A stretch of DNA of 64,000 nt from Pomacea canaliculata (GCF_003073045.1 NC_037603.1:16312192-16376191); one strand, 5' to 3'; counted from the first letter of the stretch, positions 25,660 through 40,300 are shown. Made by a program: numbers and translations. The notes: a model not told the origin generated them from the letters alone.

Positions 25660-26060
25660 ATATTGCAAAATGAAGACGAGCAATGGAGAGTGTGAAAAAG
25701 GACTATAGCTTTGTGGGAAAGGGTGTAAGGAGTAATGTTTACGGAAGAGGTGCGTTTTCAGTGCACTGTTAAAGGATTCAGTAGGTGGCAGATATGGAAA
25801 GGGAGCTAGAGAGTTTCATTATTTCGCTGCACAATAATAATAAATATTAATAATGCAAAATTTGTTAAGTGCATATACTCACTCCTGGTGGATGCTCTAT
25901 TTTAGAACGAAACATGGACAGCATAGGAGGGACAGGAAAACAAATAACATATGAACTATAAAAGAAAAAACAACCGTACTAAACCAAAAAAATCAAATAC
26001 AGAAAATACAAAAAGGAACAAAATAACAAGAACAAGGGCTGAGAGTAACATATGCTATTG
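25660..26060 (-). mobile_element. LINE 3' fragment, L2/CR1-like
   Basis: The reverse complement of 25,740-25,800 reads as the end of an L2/CR1-type open frame (a CACTGAAAACGCACCTCTTCC context, the family's K-T-H-L-F ending), as at 37,015-37,045. The tail (25,850-26,045) matches 23,690-23,915. It abuts the Rex1-like fragment, so the two insertions are adjacent or one cut the other. Confidence 0.65.
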
Positions 26061-26069
26061 CAGAAGGAA

Positions 26070-27003
26070 AGGTGTGAAAAAGGACTAGTAAAGGTTGTTA
26101 ATTAGGAGTAATGTTTACGGATGATTTTGCAATTTCCCCTGGGCTGAATTTTAAGGTTGCGAACTAATTCAGTTTTAGTCAACTGAATATTTAATAGCGG
26201 AATGATTATACCTGCATGTTGACACTGAGTAGAATAAAGATTTCCGCAAGGAAGCATTTCTTTTGTTTTGCCTCGTGAGCTCCCTTCTGAACACTCTTTT
26301 GTGTTGAGATATAAAAGGGTTTATGCGGTCTGCTAAGGAAAACATTTTGTCTTCGGTAAAATATCCACGTGTCGTTTTAAAAAGATAAATGATGTAGAGG
26401 ATCGGGTTTATAATTTTCAGTCTCACCGAAGAAACATCACTGAAAGTGCTTACATGCATTACACCTCCCTGGGGAAGATGTCTTAGAGCTTTTATCTGTA
26501 GAACCATCGACTTAGCTGAAGAGCAGACTTCGCTGTAAATGTTATTGTCATCGATGATTGTGTAACCATCGTAAACACCATTTGTCTGGGGTAAGATTAG
26601 ACTAAATACAATATGAACTCTTAAGGAAGTAATGAGTATTTAATTTAGTTTTGTTCTGATTTGTGAAACACGCCAGCTGAGAGACCTGGACTTATATGGC
26701 CATTTAGATCGAGGTATGCAATTATATATATATAAAACAGCGGGTTTTATTTTATTAATCATTTCAAAATTCGTTCAAGCACCTTTCAGTAAAATTTTCG
26801 TCTGTCCAGAATATAAAAAAAAAAATAAATTAAGCAAATTTGACATTTGGTGTGTTTGTCATGGATGTCGAGTTTTTATGTGAGTACGGCATTAACGTGT
26901 ACTGCTTGTCTTCTTTTTCATTTGTCCCGATAATTAAACAGAAAAAAAGAGTTCGTGATGCTATGCCTGGAGTGCATCGATAGGTGACAAGTCCAGCAAC
27001 ACA
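26070..27003. other. spacer and probable PANK4 5' region
   Basis: No coding segment is recognised here. The last few hundred bases should contain the PANK4 promoter and 5' UTR. I see no convincing TATA box placed at a defined start site, only AT-rich runs such as ATATATATATA near 26,725. Confidence 0.4.
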
Positions 27004-30000
27004 ATGACTCACCAGAACTACGCCAGGAGCATAGAGCTTCCAAAAGAGCAAATCTTTCCGAACTTGAAAAATGCAAAGCGTTTTGCCATTGACATAGGTG
27101 GGACTATATTTTACATTTCTACGTTCTAGACTGTTTAGTTTAAATAGTCTAGTTTCAAACAAGCAAGAGAAATAAGTATCATAGTTTATCCTTTGGCCGT
27201 AAATATCAGTAGTAGATTATAGCTCATCCAAGGTGCAATATTATGTGAAACTTGAAACTTTTGTGTGCTACATTTATTTTTTGGATTTAGGTTCATGACT
27301 AAGATGTGTTCATTTATCATAGTTCAGTTACCTACTATTATAATCACTAATCACTGACTTTGGGTTTTCTTTTGTAATTTTAAAGAATTGAAGTATCATG
27401 TTTACTCACATTTTTCCAGTTACTTTTTACTGACTTTCAAACTGTTATTGTTCCATAGATGTCCTCTTGTGTTTGCTAGGAATAACTTAGAAGTAAATTG
27501 GTTTTTATTTAAGGTGGTTCCCTAGCCAAAGTGGCATATAGCGCAGACTGGCATAGACGGGCTCCAATAGTGTATGATGAACCAGACACAGTAAGTGCAA
27601 ACAGCATTTCTGTGCATGCATGTGTGTGTGTGTGTGACTGAGTACACCTGTACATATTCACATCATAGTTATTAACCATAAATACCCCATGTGGCAATTG
27701 TTAAATGTTAATCAAGAAATACTAGATTCAGTTTTTATCAGAAGTCGCTAACATTTCAGGACACTGGGAGATGTTGTTTATCCAATAGTGTAATATTACA
27801 TTACATGTGAGAAATGCTGTGCTGTTATAAATGAAAACTTTCTTCACCTGTCACCTGCAGCTTCTAAATTTATGCATATTGCATTTTCACACAGGAAGGA
27901 TCCATTTACAATGTGGCAGAGACAGAAGAAACAATGGTGCGATTGCATTTTGTTAAGTTTGAGACGAAGTACATTGAGACTTGCTTGGATTTTATTTTGG
28001 CTAATTTAATTGACTCTAAAGAATTCATACGTGACAAAATCATTAAGGTCACAGGTGGAGGTGCATACAAGTACAAAGATCTCATCACCAGCAGGTTAGG
28101 TGTTCAGTAAGTATTTTGTAAGACAGCTCTTATTTATCAGAGATTAGGTGTTGAATAAATACCCATGAAAGACAACTCTTATTTTCTCAGATACACTGTA
28201 TATAAAATAGCATGAAATAAACAGTTCTTTAATTTCTTTGTTATTTCCATGTTCCTTTTTTAAATAGTTTTTCCCATTTCACCTAACAAGTTTTATCTTC
28301 CATTATGTGAGAAATGTTTGTAAAAAGCATTTTAATTATTATATAAGAAGCTTTCACAGTATTCATTTTTTTTCTTTGTACCATGATTATTATTTTCATG
28401 CCAGCTAAATTTTTGTAACTGCTAGTTTCCAACCTAGTTAAACTGGCATTAATAACACATTCCAACACATAATAAGCTTTTCCTTTCCTGTCTCTGTTAT
28501 GCTTGTAGTATATAATAATATTATTTAGCAGTGATATCTCAGTACTTAGGGCAGTGTCTGTAGCACTTCACATTTACATGCTACAGTCTTTCATTACAAT
28601 ATAATTATCATGTGGTTTTGTTACAGAGTGGACAAAGAAGATGAAATAGAGTGCCTTATATATGGCTGCAACTTCCTTCTAAAAAATATTCCCGATGAAG
28701 CTTTTATCTACCTTCGTCATGGCAACCCAGATTACAAGTTTCAAGGTGTTGACCAGGATGTGTTTCCATATCTTTTAGTCAACATAGGATCAGGTGTAAG
28801 CCTTGTTAAGGTATGCTATTTGGTTCTAGCTGGTTGAAAGACATGCTTATATCCTAAAATCTCTATGGATACTCTGTGCATCATTAAGATTGTTTTGTCT
28901 TTACATTTGCTATGCCCTTTGCTTTTAATTTTAGCATCTTTTTTGCTCCTTTTTTTCCCCTGGACTCTGTCTAAAGGTTAGTCGTTCTGACTCATCAGGT
29001 TGCCCCATTACCTGTGGTTATGTAGCCTGGTCCCAGAAAGAAAATCATCATGATGGAGATTCCCTTTTTTTACAGGTGGAATCAGACACAAAATTTGAAC
29101 GAATAGGGGGAACATCAACTGGTGGAGGAACATTTTGGGGCCTTGGCTGTCTTCTAACACAGGCCAAGGTCAGTTTTGAGACTTGCTGATGCGTAAAGAA
29201 CAGTAAAGGTCATCCCATAACTTGTTTAGGTCATTAGGGAGGAGGGCCAGCTTTATATAAGGGTGCTACCCATCTCTTCTACCTCACTGTCTTACCTTCC
29301 TCAACTCTCTACCCATTCCTGACAGCTGGATTGTCTGAGGGAAGTTTGCTGGACTACACGGGTATCAAAGTTTGCCTCAGTTCAAAAGGCATTGTTGTAA
29401 CCATGTGGCTCTGTGCTTACTTTTGATGTGTATATGTGTATGAGTGTGCATGGGGGCGTTTGTGTGTAAAAGATTTTGAGGAAGAATTCTATATACATTG
29501 GGTTAAAAAACCTAAAAATTGTTTTAAAAGAATACCCAGGACAATGAAGGAAAATGGGTAATTGAAAGTAATCTTGGTCCTGAAGTTGCCTGTGTTGATC
29601 AAATGCTGCACTTTTGTTTTTTTATTTTCTGTATATATATATTGCTCCTGCTTGATATTACCTTTTTTTCCCACTGCAGTCCTTTGATGACCTATTGGAG
29701 CTGGCTGAAAACGGTGACCATCGGTCTGTTGACATGCTGGTTAAAGACATCTATGGAGGAGCATACAACAGTCTGGGGCTAGGAGCTGATATTATAGCCA
29801 GCAGTTTTGGCAAGGCCACACGTCTTGACGGTCAGTCCTAGATGTTAGTGGTCATCACAAAAATTTAGACCCATGAAAACTGTCAGCTCCATCTCTGAAG
29901 CTCATGGATGAGTGATAGAGTATAGACTGCAATGTGATTATTTGTGCATTTTAGTGCAGGCTAAGTAGATTTATAATATACTTGTGTCAGTGTTGCAGTC

Positions 30001-33000
30001 CCTGTACTCTACACTAGTTTTCATGTGAGAAAGGTGAGGCAGGCATGTGATGCCTTTTACTCTAAGGGTCAGGCTTAAAGTCTGTCCCAGGACTTTCTTA
30101 CTCTCCCGTACCCCCTCCTAATCCCAACCTGCCTACCACTTCTTTACACCCACCTTGGTTTCCTGTGGACACTTGAAATGCAGTACCTTCAGTTAGCACA
30201 CCTTCATTGCCTGCAGTTAATCACACTGAAAAGGTGAAGTCATCATACTTTGGGAATAACATGTTTCCCTAACATTTGTTGCTTAAAAAAAAAACCCAAC
30301 AGATTGTCATTTCACCTTCCTCCGTGCTTGCGCCATAGAACTAGGACTAAAGCAAATGTATTGTTGGTGCATTGGCAATACATCAGTTTTGTAAAATGAT
30401 ATTTTGTCCAAGTTATTTACAAAGAAGTATATTGGTTTGTGAAATCTTTATCAAGTCCTTAATCGTGGAAATTTTTTTTCAGGGGACCGTTTTCAGAAGG
30501 AAGACATTGTGCGAAGTTTGTTGCTGTGTATAAGTAATGACATAGGCCAGATTGCTTATCTGCAGGCACGACTCCATGGTCTGACCAAAATCTATTTTGG
30601 TGGCTATTTCATCCGGGGACATCCCCTTACCATGCACACAATAGCTTTTGCCATCAACTACTGGTCCAAGGTAAGGGAATAGCTTAGGTTTTGCTTGGAT
30701 GTCTCTTATTTTACATTTTCATCAGTAATATAGCATGCTTTGGATAACTACTTGTACAAAGTATTGGAATTAGAAGAATTTGTTTGCTTTAAAATAATTT
30801 ATTACAATTTGTATATGTCAGTTTGCAAATCACATGTGAGATGGCAAACCATGATTTTTACCTGATTGCATTGCACAGTGTACTGGTGATTTTTGCAGTC
30901 AGCTTTGTGTAGTTTATTCCTTGTTTATTCCTTTGGCTTTACTGGAGGATATGACCACAAAAAATACGCAGGACACACACACCTAGGAGATACATAGCTA
31001 CCTTTGCTCTCCTGGTAGTTACCCTACATTTTATAAGCAGTTTCAAAATTGGAATCATGAAAAAACAAGAAACACTATAGGTATACAGTAATCCATGCAT
31101 CCAGAACTATTTAATAAGAAAAAAGGTAAGAGAGACAAGAAACAAAGTAACAACAGGAGATGGAATGAGAGTGGTAAAAAGTAACGGAAATAGCAATGTG
31201 ACTGAAGGAGAAAAACAAATGGAGATGTGATTTTTTTCCATGGGACATCATAGTAAAACCTATGTAGTTATTTTTACCTATATTATATTTATGAGAACTC
31301 TTTATTTAAGAATACTTTTGAGAACAGTAAATTTCCTGAGGCATTAGAAGTTGGCATGTCTCTTGCAAGAGAAAAACTTAGATACTTGTTGAAGGGGGGG
31401 GACCCTAGTTTGCATTCTCAAAGAGAAATATCTTGCATTTAAGTTACTTTTCAATTCTAGGGTGAAATTAAGGCCCTGTTCCTGCGTCATGAAGGCTATT
31501 TGGGGGCCATTGGAGCCTTTCTCAAGGGAGCCAACGAAGAAGGTAAAAGGTGCTATATCTGTGGTTATTTTGGCACATTAAGTTTTTGAATTATGAATAC
31601 AGTATCCTCTGGTTTTAAATAGACAAGAATTTAGTAGTTGAAAAAATCTGACAATTTCATTAGATGAAGCTCGGCTTGACTGTGGTGTTAATAAACTGGA
31701 TAAAAATGTATTTTAGGTGCACTTTAAAGTACACAGACATTTGCCTTGTAGTCTTGCAAATTTATCATCAGTCATTTCTTTTATAAAACTTTCTAGACTA
31801 GGCTGTTTGTAGTGTCCTGTCTACAAACTTATTCTACAGACAAGAGGACAAATTTAAAAAATGTAAATAAAGTCATTTTGAGACATAATGAAGATGATGA
31901 AATTAAACTGTTGAGTTATATTCAAATACAAAGATGTTTAACTTGCCTTATGCTAAAAATCTTTTTAAACTGTGGAGTTGTGATGGATGTTTAGATGCAG
32001 AAAAGTATTGCTGGGGTGAGAACTTGGCTGGCAGTTCTGGGCTGACAAGTCCTAATTGGTCGTGTGCTCAAGAAGAGCAGTTATTACCCACCAACTTCAC
32101 TCCGAATGTGAGTTTGCCTTAAAAGTCTGATAAGGAAATCAAAATCACTAACAAGCCAAATTAGTACATCAAAATAGTGTCAATTCTTTGTCCTAGAAAT
32201 GAAGTAACAAAAATAGAAATAGGAAAAAGTGAAAACTTTTCAAAGATAAAAAAAGACAACAGGAAAGTTTGAGACTGCAGATGATTGGGTGTGTGGTTGT
32301 GGTTTTGATGATCACTTCCTAAGGTTATTGCTAAGTGGACTATTCTCTTTAATGAGAGTGGGGAAAGTATCCTGAAAAATAAGTTTGGAAACATTCATAA
32401 TGAGTCTTTCAACATTATAAATGCTGGCTGAACTTGACTTGTTATTTTTTGATGGCCTTTCTGTCTTGGCAGTTTGACCTTTTTGAGCTTGACCGTTTGG
32501 AACGTCCAGTGCTGGCCTGTCCACTTCTGCTTGATCCTTCCAGTTATTTTCCAGACACAGTGGATCTCATGTATGACATTGATGCTCGCATGTACTGGCT
32601 GAAATGTTTTGAAGATAGTGTAGAGAAGGTAAGCATGAGAGTTTTTCTGTGCCTATTTTAAGTAATTTTTTCTATGCTGCAATTATCTGATTATAGTTTT
32701 CTTTCATTCACAATTTCTACTGAGTATAAAATTCAGGATTATCATGAAATATCTCAGGCTATGAGACCATGATTACATTTTCCTCATTAAGACCTTTTGT
32801 TACTTCACTGAAATTAACTGAGCTTTTAGTGTGAAAGAATGAAAACAAAATGGTTTTGATTGATTGCAAGAATTTATTTATTGTAAGTCATTTTTAATAC
32901 ACAAACCTACATTATGCACCAGACTGTGGCTCTGGCCATCAAAAGCCAGGCAGAGGAAGTAGATGTGGAAGAGAGAGCCAGGAAGTTCAGAGAGAAATAT

Positions 33001-35498
33001 GTGGGAAAGCTGCGCACACTGTTGGTTAACCCCTGGTAAGGTGCCTCGTCTGTCTCATTTATTCCCCCTGGAAACTTGGCAACGATTGCCATATGATTGG
33101 TGTGTCAGTTTTATCAGTGGTGCGAAGACAGGGATATGAGAGAGCTAAAATCATTTGTTAATTAAGCAATCCATGTACTACAGTGACATCAGGATTTAGA
33201 CTGAAATTACCATATAATGGAATGAACTAATCCAGATAGTTTAAAGACAAATGACTTTTACAAGCTTTTGATTAAAGTAAAAGATTTTGTTCTGTTGCTG
33301 TTGATGTGCAATTGTATGTTTGTGAGAAAATGGCTGAGTTGTTGAACAAGTGCGCCTGCATTTGTTGGAAGATCTACTGTATGTGTGTTTCAGTGCCTAT
33401 GGGTCCCTGACTGTTCGTAGCTTGCTTGATACAAGTAGCCAGTGCCTGGCAGAATTTTTGTTTCCTGACCCCTATTCACAGGTGTGATGCTAAGGTGTTG
33501 TGTGCATTATGCAAGCAATTTTCATTGGTGTAGTGAAACTCAGTTCCATGACAGAAAGCAACAAGAAATGAAAGGATCTATGTATCATATCTGCCATGGA
33601 GATTCAGTAGGACAGGATAGTATTTTCATACTGTATAGAACTCTTTTAGAGCATTTTCAACATCTGCCAGGTTTGGCATTCCTCTAAAATTTGTATCAAA
33701 GTAATTTGAATATTAACAAAAATTTATTTAAGATTATTTCTCTTATTAAGGTACATCATAGATTTGACAGCCATTGGCAGATACATGTGTCTACAGGTTT
33801 CTTGTTGGAAATGGTTGAAGGTAAAAGCATTCGTTCCTGCTCCCAGATAAATACTTGTCTTCATGTTAACCGTTTTTTGTACACAATCCTTGTACACTGA
33901 TTCTCTCAGCAAAAGGTACAGGAGAGCGAGTTAGCGCTGAAACAACTATCTGGGCATCTGTCATACCTTGACACTTTAAGTGGCATCAGCTTGCACATCC
34001 AACTGGCTCGGGGCCTCTTGGCAGGCAATGTGTTTGACTGGGGAGCTAAAGAAATCAGGGAGCTGCTGGAAACTGGCCATTTCTCCTTTAAAGATGCCCA
34101 GAACAAACTCCAAGGTGATTATGTCACAGATAAAATGGGGGTTGATGGGAGAGAGAGATTCAGAAAAGGTAAATTTTATTTTCCACCAGGGGATGCTTAT
34201 GCTGCATTTTGGAATGTCACCTATCAGTGCCATTTGCTGTCTGTTAAATATCAATTTGCTTTTCAAGTATTTAGAGAAGAAGCATGCAAAACTGGGCCTG
34301 TAAATGCACAGTGTAACTTCACTCCTGGATTCCTTGTCATATAGGTTACATTAGGAATAAACATGAATTAAAATAATGCACATTTTCCTTAGTAGGTTGT
34401 TACTGAATTATGATGCACTATCTGAAAATTTGTTTTGTTTTAAACAACTGCGTGTACATTTCCAGAACGACCTTGGCTGATAGACGATTTGGACTCTTGG
34501 TCAAATCGGCTTATGTTCCAGCCGCCGTATCGCTGTGCTGCCATTTTCTGTGACAATAGTGGAGCTGACATTATTCTTGGCATCATGCCATTTGCCAGAC
34601 ATTTGTTAAGCATGGGAACAGAGGTAGTAGTCCCCACTGTCTGCTGTGCACTCAGACCTTAAGGTTGAGGAATAAAGAAGCCGTGATTCTGGAGATTGTG
34701 AATTTTTGAGTTAATCTTATATGTTTATGTGGGGGAAAAAATGTCCTTCATGATTATTAAAAATGCACTTTACCATTGTTTATATGATGCAAAAATAGAA
34801 AACTGTCATGCAACTTCCAATGGGCATTCTGTCTAGGTGATTCTGTGCGCCAACTCTCGGCCAACATTGAATGATGTGACGTACAAGGAGCTTGTCATCC
34901 TGGTCAAACGAGTAGCTGAGCTTTGCCCGGTCATTTCGATTGCTCTTGCCAGATACAAGCTGGTTGTAATGGAGTCGGGCCAGGGGTCTCCCTGTCTTGA
35001 CCTGAGGTAAGAGAGTCTTTATTTTTAGACAGGAAGTTTACAAAGTAAGAAGTATTTATGGCTTGTTAAAGACATTGTGTTCATTTTCAGCAAAAGCTTC
35101 CAAGTAGCTGAACAGAGTACACACACATAAACACCTACATGAATGCTGCAAATGTTTTATTCATAACATATAGTAATTTTTAATAGTGAAAGTTTGGTAT
35201 TTTTCCAAAACCACTTTTACAATCCCATGATTTAGATGTCTGTTGAAATAATGCCACCAGGTTCATAGACCAAGGTTTGGCAAAGGCTATGGTGGATCGT
35301 AAAGCTGACCTGATTGTGTTGGAAGGCATGGGACGAGCTGTTCACACAAACCTGTATGCAGCCTTTGCCTGTGACTCACTCAAAGTTGCTGTGCTTAAGA
35401 ACAGGTGGCTGGCTAATCGTCTGGGTGGAGATATGTTCAGTGTCATGTTCAAGTTTGAGAGGTCACAGAAAACAGTAGCTTCACCCAGTATGACTTGA
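27004..35498 (+). CDS. PANK4: pantothenate kinase 4-like, PanK + DUF89 phosphatase (16 exons)
   Basis: This is a fused enzyme of coenzyme A precursor metabolism: an N-terminal pantothenate kinase fold, then a metal-dependent DUF89 phosphatase that in the human protein dephosphorylates 4'-phosphopantetheine and related compounds. Exons: 27004-27097, 27514-27590, 27895-28106, 28627-28810, 29076-29168, 29680-29830, 30483-30670, 31461-31542, 32001-32107, 32473-32628, 32923-33035, 33394-33481, 33910-34114, 34466-34623, 34837-35006, 35261-35498. All are GT-AG with matching phases, giving 771 codons (human about 773). Kinase motifs: FAIDIGGS (about 28-34), [52 protein letters not shown]. Phosphatase motifs: [23 protein letters not shown] (Asp613-Asn614, likely metal ligands), [10 protein letters not shown] (714-723). 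Unlike amniote PANK4, Glu134 and Arg198 are kept at the two kinase positions reported to be lost there. Confidence 0.95.
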
Positions 35499-36500
35499 GA
35501 AGGCCATTGATGTGAGTTGACATCCTAAATTCCTGCATGATTCACATTTTTTTTGTGTGATACTTAACAGTGTACATATGAATCCAAGGCACTTTCCTAT
35601 AATGAAACTTGTGTAAATTTTCAACCCAAAAATCCCTTACGCTAAATGGTGCACCTTCACCTCAGAAAAGTCTTTCACACTTATGTTTGTTACTGTACTT
35701 TTTATCATGTCTTGTCATGCTTTTACCTTTAGTGTTGTAAATTGTAAGTTTTGCATACTGGATTTTTTGTCAAAAGAGCACATCACATCGTGCCTACATA
35801 AACGTCAAAGTGAAATGAACTCTTCAGCTCAAAATATGACCGTCAGAAAAAGTCCTCTTCTAACAGCAGCACCTTAGCCCCTTGTTGCAGGTTGATTTTG
35901 TAAAGGAGTGCATGTCTTTTGGATAACTAGACAAATGTATCATTCATATTGACAAGAACAACCATCTATTGAGAAGAATCATTTGGATATTTGGATGATA
36001 CATCTCTACAGAAGTATGTACATTCGGTCCTTTGTGACATGCTATCTTATATATATAAATTTGAGTTTATCATAAAAGGAGTTTTTGAATCATTAAAAGT
36101 AATCTACACATTTTGTGTAAGAAAGCTTTGATTATTCATACATGTATGACCTTACTTTTAACAGACTTTTATTACAAACAAAAAAAACACTTTTTATGAA
36201 GTATCTTGGGAATCAAAATAGTTCTGAGAATGTTTGCAATTTCTCATTTCATCCCCAATTTCATATCACATGCTCATGAGTGTTGCCACATTCAAGCATC
36301 TCATTTTTCAAGTGATTCAGTTTGTCAACACTCATTTTCTTCATCAAAGTTTAGAGGTCTCATATTTTTGTTTGTAGCAGCCAAAAATATAATATTTCCA
36401 ACAAAGCCCTGCAATGTTGTAATTTTCATAAAGGTTAACAAAAGAGTCTTTCACATGTGGAAAAGCTTTCTTTTACATTGGAAGAAAAACTTTGTAATGC
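35499..36500 (+). other. probable PANK4 3' UTR and spacer
   Basis: AT-rich sequence follows the TGA at 35,496-35,498. Possible polyadenylation signals are ATTAAA near 36,092 and a good AATAAA at about 37,962, beyond an L2-like fragment. I cannot tell which is used. No further coding sequence is seen. Confidence 0.4.
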
Positions 36501-37380
36501 CTGTAGACAGTGTCACTTATGCTAGTTTAACTTATTATGAGCCACGTAAGATCAGTGCCATCCGTCAAATTCTGTGTGAGCTACCAACGCTCTTGTCTGT
36601 GCATTTGTTCTTTCTTGGCTTGATTACTGCAACTCCTTGATTACAGTCTGCCTTGCATACCTTTTTCATAAACTCCTGAACTCCTCTACATGTTCGGTGC
36701 CTAAAACTAGGAAGAGGACCTTGTCACTCCTCTCCTTTGTTTTCTTTGTTTGAATTGACTACTCATCTGCTCTCACATCTAGTACAAACTGTCCATGCTA
36801 TTTAATTTCTTTGCTAGCTCCTGCCCTGACTATTCTATTAACTTCTCTTTCCCTACAACCCAGCCAAATAACTACACTCTTCGTCTGACGACATTCTCCT
36901 ATTCTTGTCACCAGAACAAAAACATTTGGTTACAGGAGTTTTAGTTGCTGTGCAGCAAAACAATTTAACTGTCTCCTTTTCCATATCCACCACTTACCCA
37001 CAGTTCAATCCTTTAAATGTGCACTGAAAACACACCTCTTCCTCTAACATTACTCCTAACACAGTCCACACAATGCTGGTCCTTTATCACACCCTTCCCC
37101 CCCTTCCTTTTCTACTTATTGCTACTTCCCTGCTCATCTTCCTTTGCAAAATCACGATACTCTCAGTCCTTGTTACTTGTTACAGTCCTTGTTACTGTTC
37201 CTCTTTTCGTTTTCTTTTATTCATCATCAGTACTGTCATTTATACTACTGTAATTCAAATGTTGTTTGTTCTGGCCCTTGTCTGTTGTCTTTGTCTCATT
37301 CTTGTTCTTACGCGCTACGACCATGCTCCCTATGATTGCATTTGCACTATACAAATCTTGTCTTTTTTTTAAATTATTAT
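36500..37380 (+). mobile_element. LINE fragment, L2/CR1-like
   Basis: The plus strand encodes remnants of the end of an L2/CR1 open frame: YYEPRKISAIRQIL (the family's Y-L-R-x-I-x-x-I-R pattern), then a piece recognisable as the S-R-L-D-Y-C-N-S-L block around 36,620, then ending segments near 36,985-37,045. The tail near 37,320-37,375 (TTTGCACTATACAAATCTTGTC, then TTATTATT) is the family end. Frames are broken. Confidence 0.65.
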
Positions 37381-37399
37381 TCAGATTTTATTTCTAGTG

Positions 37400-40300
37400 G
37401 TGATAAAATAATTTTTATATTTCTTGCTTTTTACCTTGTTTTGATTTTTTCCCCAAGCAATTACAGCTCATAAAATTCATCTTCATGCACATTTCAAAAC
37501 ATGAAAATGATACATTATCAGAAGTGGGCACAAAAGCTAAACAAAGTTGTTGATATATTTGTTCCTCATTCAAATGATTTTTAAATGCACAGTTTGTGTT
37601 CAACATTGTGTTGTTCTTTAGCATGTTTGATGAGAGATCAGTAAGCTGCAATGACTGAAGGATTAATTTGCCACTTTCTTCTATTTCTGCTAATTTGTGT
37701 GACAAGGAACAGCATTATTGCTCCTACCACCACCAATAAGTGCACCTTATATTTGCTTCAAAGTACTGAGCATGTGAAAAGAAGGATCCATTCTGTCACA
37801 GAGTATTTGGAATTAAAAACAAAGTAATTTAGCAGTTCCTTGAGAAAGGTCTTGAACAGGATTGTTTGTCTCAAAATAATTAACAGACACCACTTACCTT
37901 GTTTTCTGTATATGGTGTACCTGTCTGATGCTTTCTACAAGTTAAAATTTGTGATGTATAGGAAATAAAGCTCTTTTTAAGAGTTCATTTTTTTAAAATG
38001 TTAAACTACTTGAATACTTGCATGAAAGTTATGAACGCAAAAAACCATTTTCATTTTTTAGAATTTAATCTTTAGGCAAACCACAGCAGGCCCACGAAAT
38101 CTCAACACAGCATACTACATGCAAACAGTCGAGATAAACACAATAATTACAGTAAAAAAAGGAGAACACTTTTAGATAAACATTCACACAGGAATAGTCC
38201 GTCACCACAAATTAAAGGAGCAACAGATTGAAATAAAAAGTCGCCAAAATCTCTTTACCAGTGAGTATGTCATATCTGCTTTATTGGTGGACTATTATCT
38301 CAGTTTTAACTTCCTTGGATTTAACCTTGAGCTTTACTCTGCATTTCTGATCAAATAGGTTGCTCTAACATGAACTATTTTGCAATTCCAAGTCTGACAT
38401 TCGTAGTTAGTGCCAAGGAGGTAACAAAAATGATGAAACAGGGACTAATTATTTACAAACTGATGTGCTTTTAAATATCCAATGTCCCTAACCATGTTCA
38501 TCTACAAGAAAATCTGATTTAAAAAAAAGAAATAGAAATTTGTTGAAGCAAGAATTATAGGGCCAAGAAGCACCATAGAAAGAAAATGATAAATGAATGC
38601 ACATTTGAGGATGAAACATTCATGGTTTACAACAATATAACAAATGGGACTACCCACTGAACACGACCTAAAAAGACAGTTTGTGGTATTGTTGATAACT
38701 TTTTAAAAACAAGAATTCCAAAGCATAAACAGGAGAATGTTTAAAATGAAAACCAATAAACAACAAAAAACTATAAATAGCAAACAGAAATCTCAATAAA
38801 ACTTCAGGAAGATCACAGGAACTTTATAACACTGTGGTACTGTTGTGCTACATGAAACTTGTCTTTCATCCATTATAAAAAATCCATCCATCTCCACAAT
38901 TATCAAAGTTCGATGCACAAATTATTAAACTGTTAGTCCCATAGAGTCGGACGACCTATGCTTCTCGAGGAGTAACAAGGACTAAACTAGTCCCATAGAA
39001 ATATGGCACCTGCCAACCCTGGTGATTATTCACTGCAGCAGTGACTAGGCCACAATCCATTCTTCCTGTCCTCCCAAAAAAGTACAACTTATCTCCCTAG
39101 CATATCTGGACTTGCTGACTTCTCAGTTATAGAGGCAGGCAGACATGTACAGAGTGGCGTTGGTCACAAGTGTGAAAACCATCAAAATCAAAATGGTAAA
39201 AACCTACTGTGTCTGGCCTATAAACAAATCTTTGTGACTCAAGGTGCAGATTGTCAAATCAGGCAGAGTTTGTCTGTGGCAGCTAATACTGAACAAAAAG
39301 TACAATGTAAACAAATGATTAAATACAACATTAAGGAACACTTTGAAAATTAGCATGTCCACATTATTAAATTTAACAACAATTAAAACTTACATCCAGG
39401 CACCACTCAAAGAATTTTGTTTGCACCAGCACAGTAATGATTTGCACTGTCCGGTGCTGCTTCTGTTCATCTATCTTTTCACTCCCATTGGATCATCTTG
39501 TATCTTTCACTGCAGACTATGAAGAAGTTATGAAGTTCTTCAATTAGCTAAATCATGTTTAGATTTTTTACATCTGACGTCTCAGTGAAATCTCTACCAA
39601 TCGTGACTGTAGCAGAAAGGCCAAAAATTGTAGACTATAACCACTCTGATGCCAACAAAGCTAGAGACTTCAGATTACAAAAACCTCAACCACAACCAAA
39701 GCAACATCACTATATCTGATGAGGTTCTGGTGTCAATACTCATTGAGTTCTATGTTCCGCACATGGTTCTCTGTAGAGAGGTGGGCAGTATAGTATCCCT
39801 TGCTTTTGTCACAGCCCTCTTCAAAATCTTGAGCAAGAGGTTGGCATATGGTAAAAAGCATGTCTATCTCTCCAGTATGTGCACTGATGAATTAAATTAA
39901 TTAAATTCCTCTTCAAAAGATATTTTCTAAAAGCAATTTTAATGAAATAAAACTGTGTATACAATCTGAGAATTCAATCACCGTGAGAATTAGATCAAAG
40001 ATGATCAGTTCCACCACTCCACATGTACAGATGAAACTGAAGGTACCTGTTAGATAACATACACAGATTACAAAACCCGCATGCATGAACTTTGCTTCAG
40101 AATGTAACCAGTTTGCTGCTAACGAGTTTGAATTCTTTTCATTGTCACGGTTTCCATTATAAATGACATACAATGTTAAGTCACTAAGCAGGTGAATCAA
40201 TGTCACCAGTTTCTCAAATATAAACTACAAAAGACTTGTGGAAAAGATCATACAATGTGGTCCCTGCCAACAACAAAATCACATTTTAGTAGATTTTAAT

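Noticed and set aside
37017-37372. Hydrophobic plus-strand frames that look like membrane proteins
   Set aside because: They lie in the pyrimidine-rich end of an L2/CR1-like element, and the apparent hydrophobicity comes from T-rich codons.
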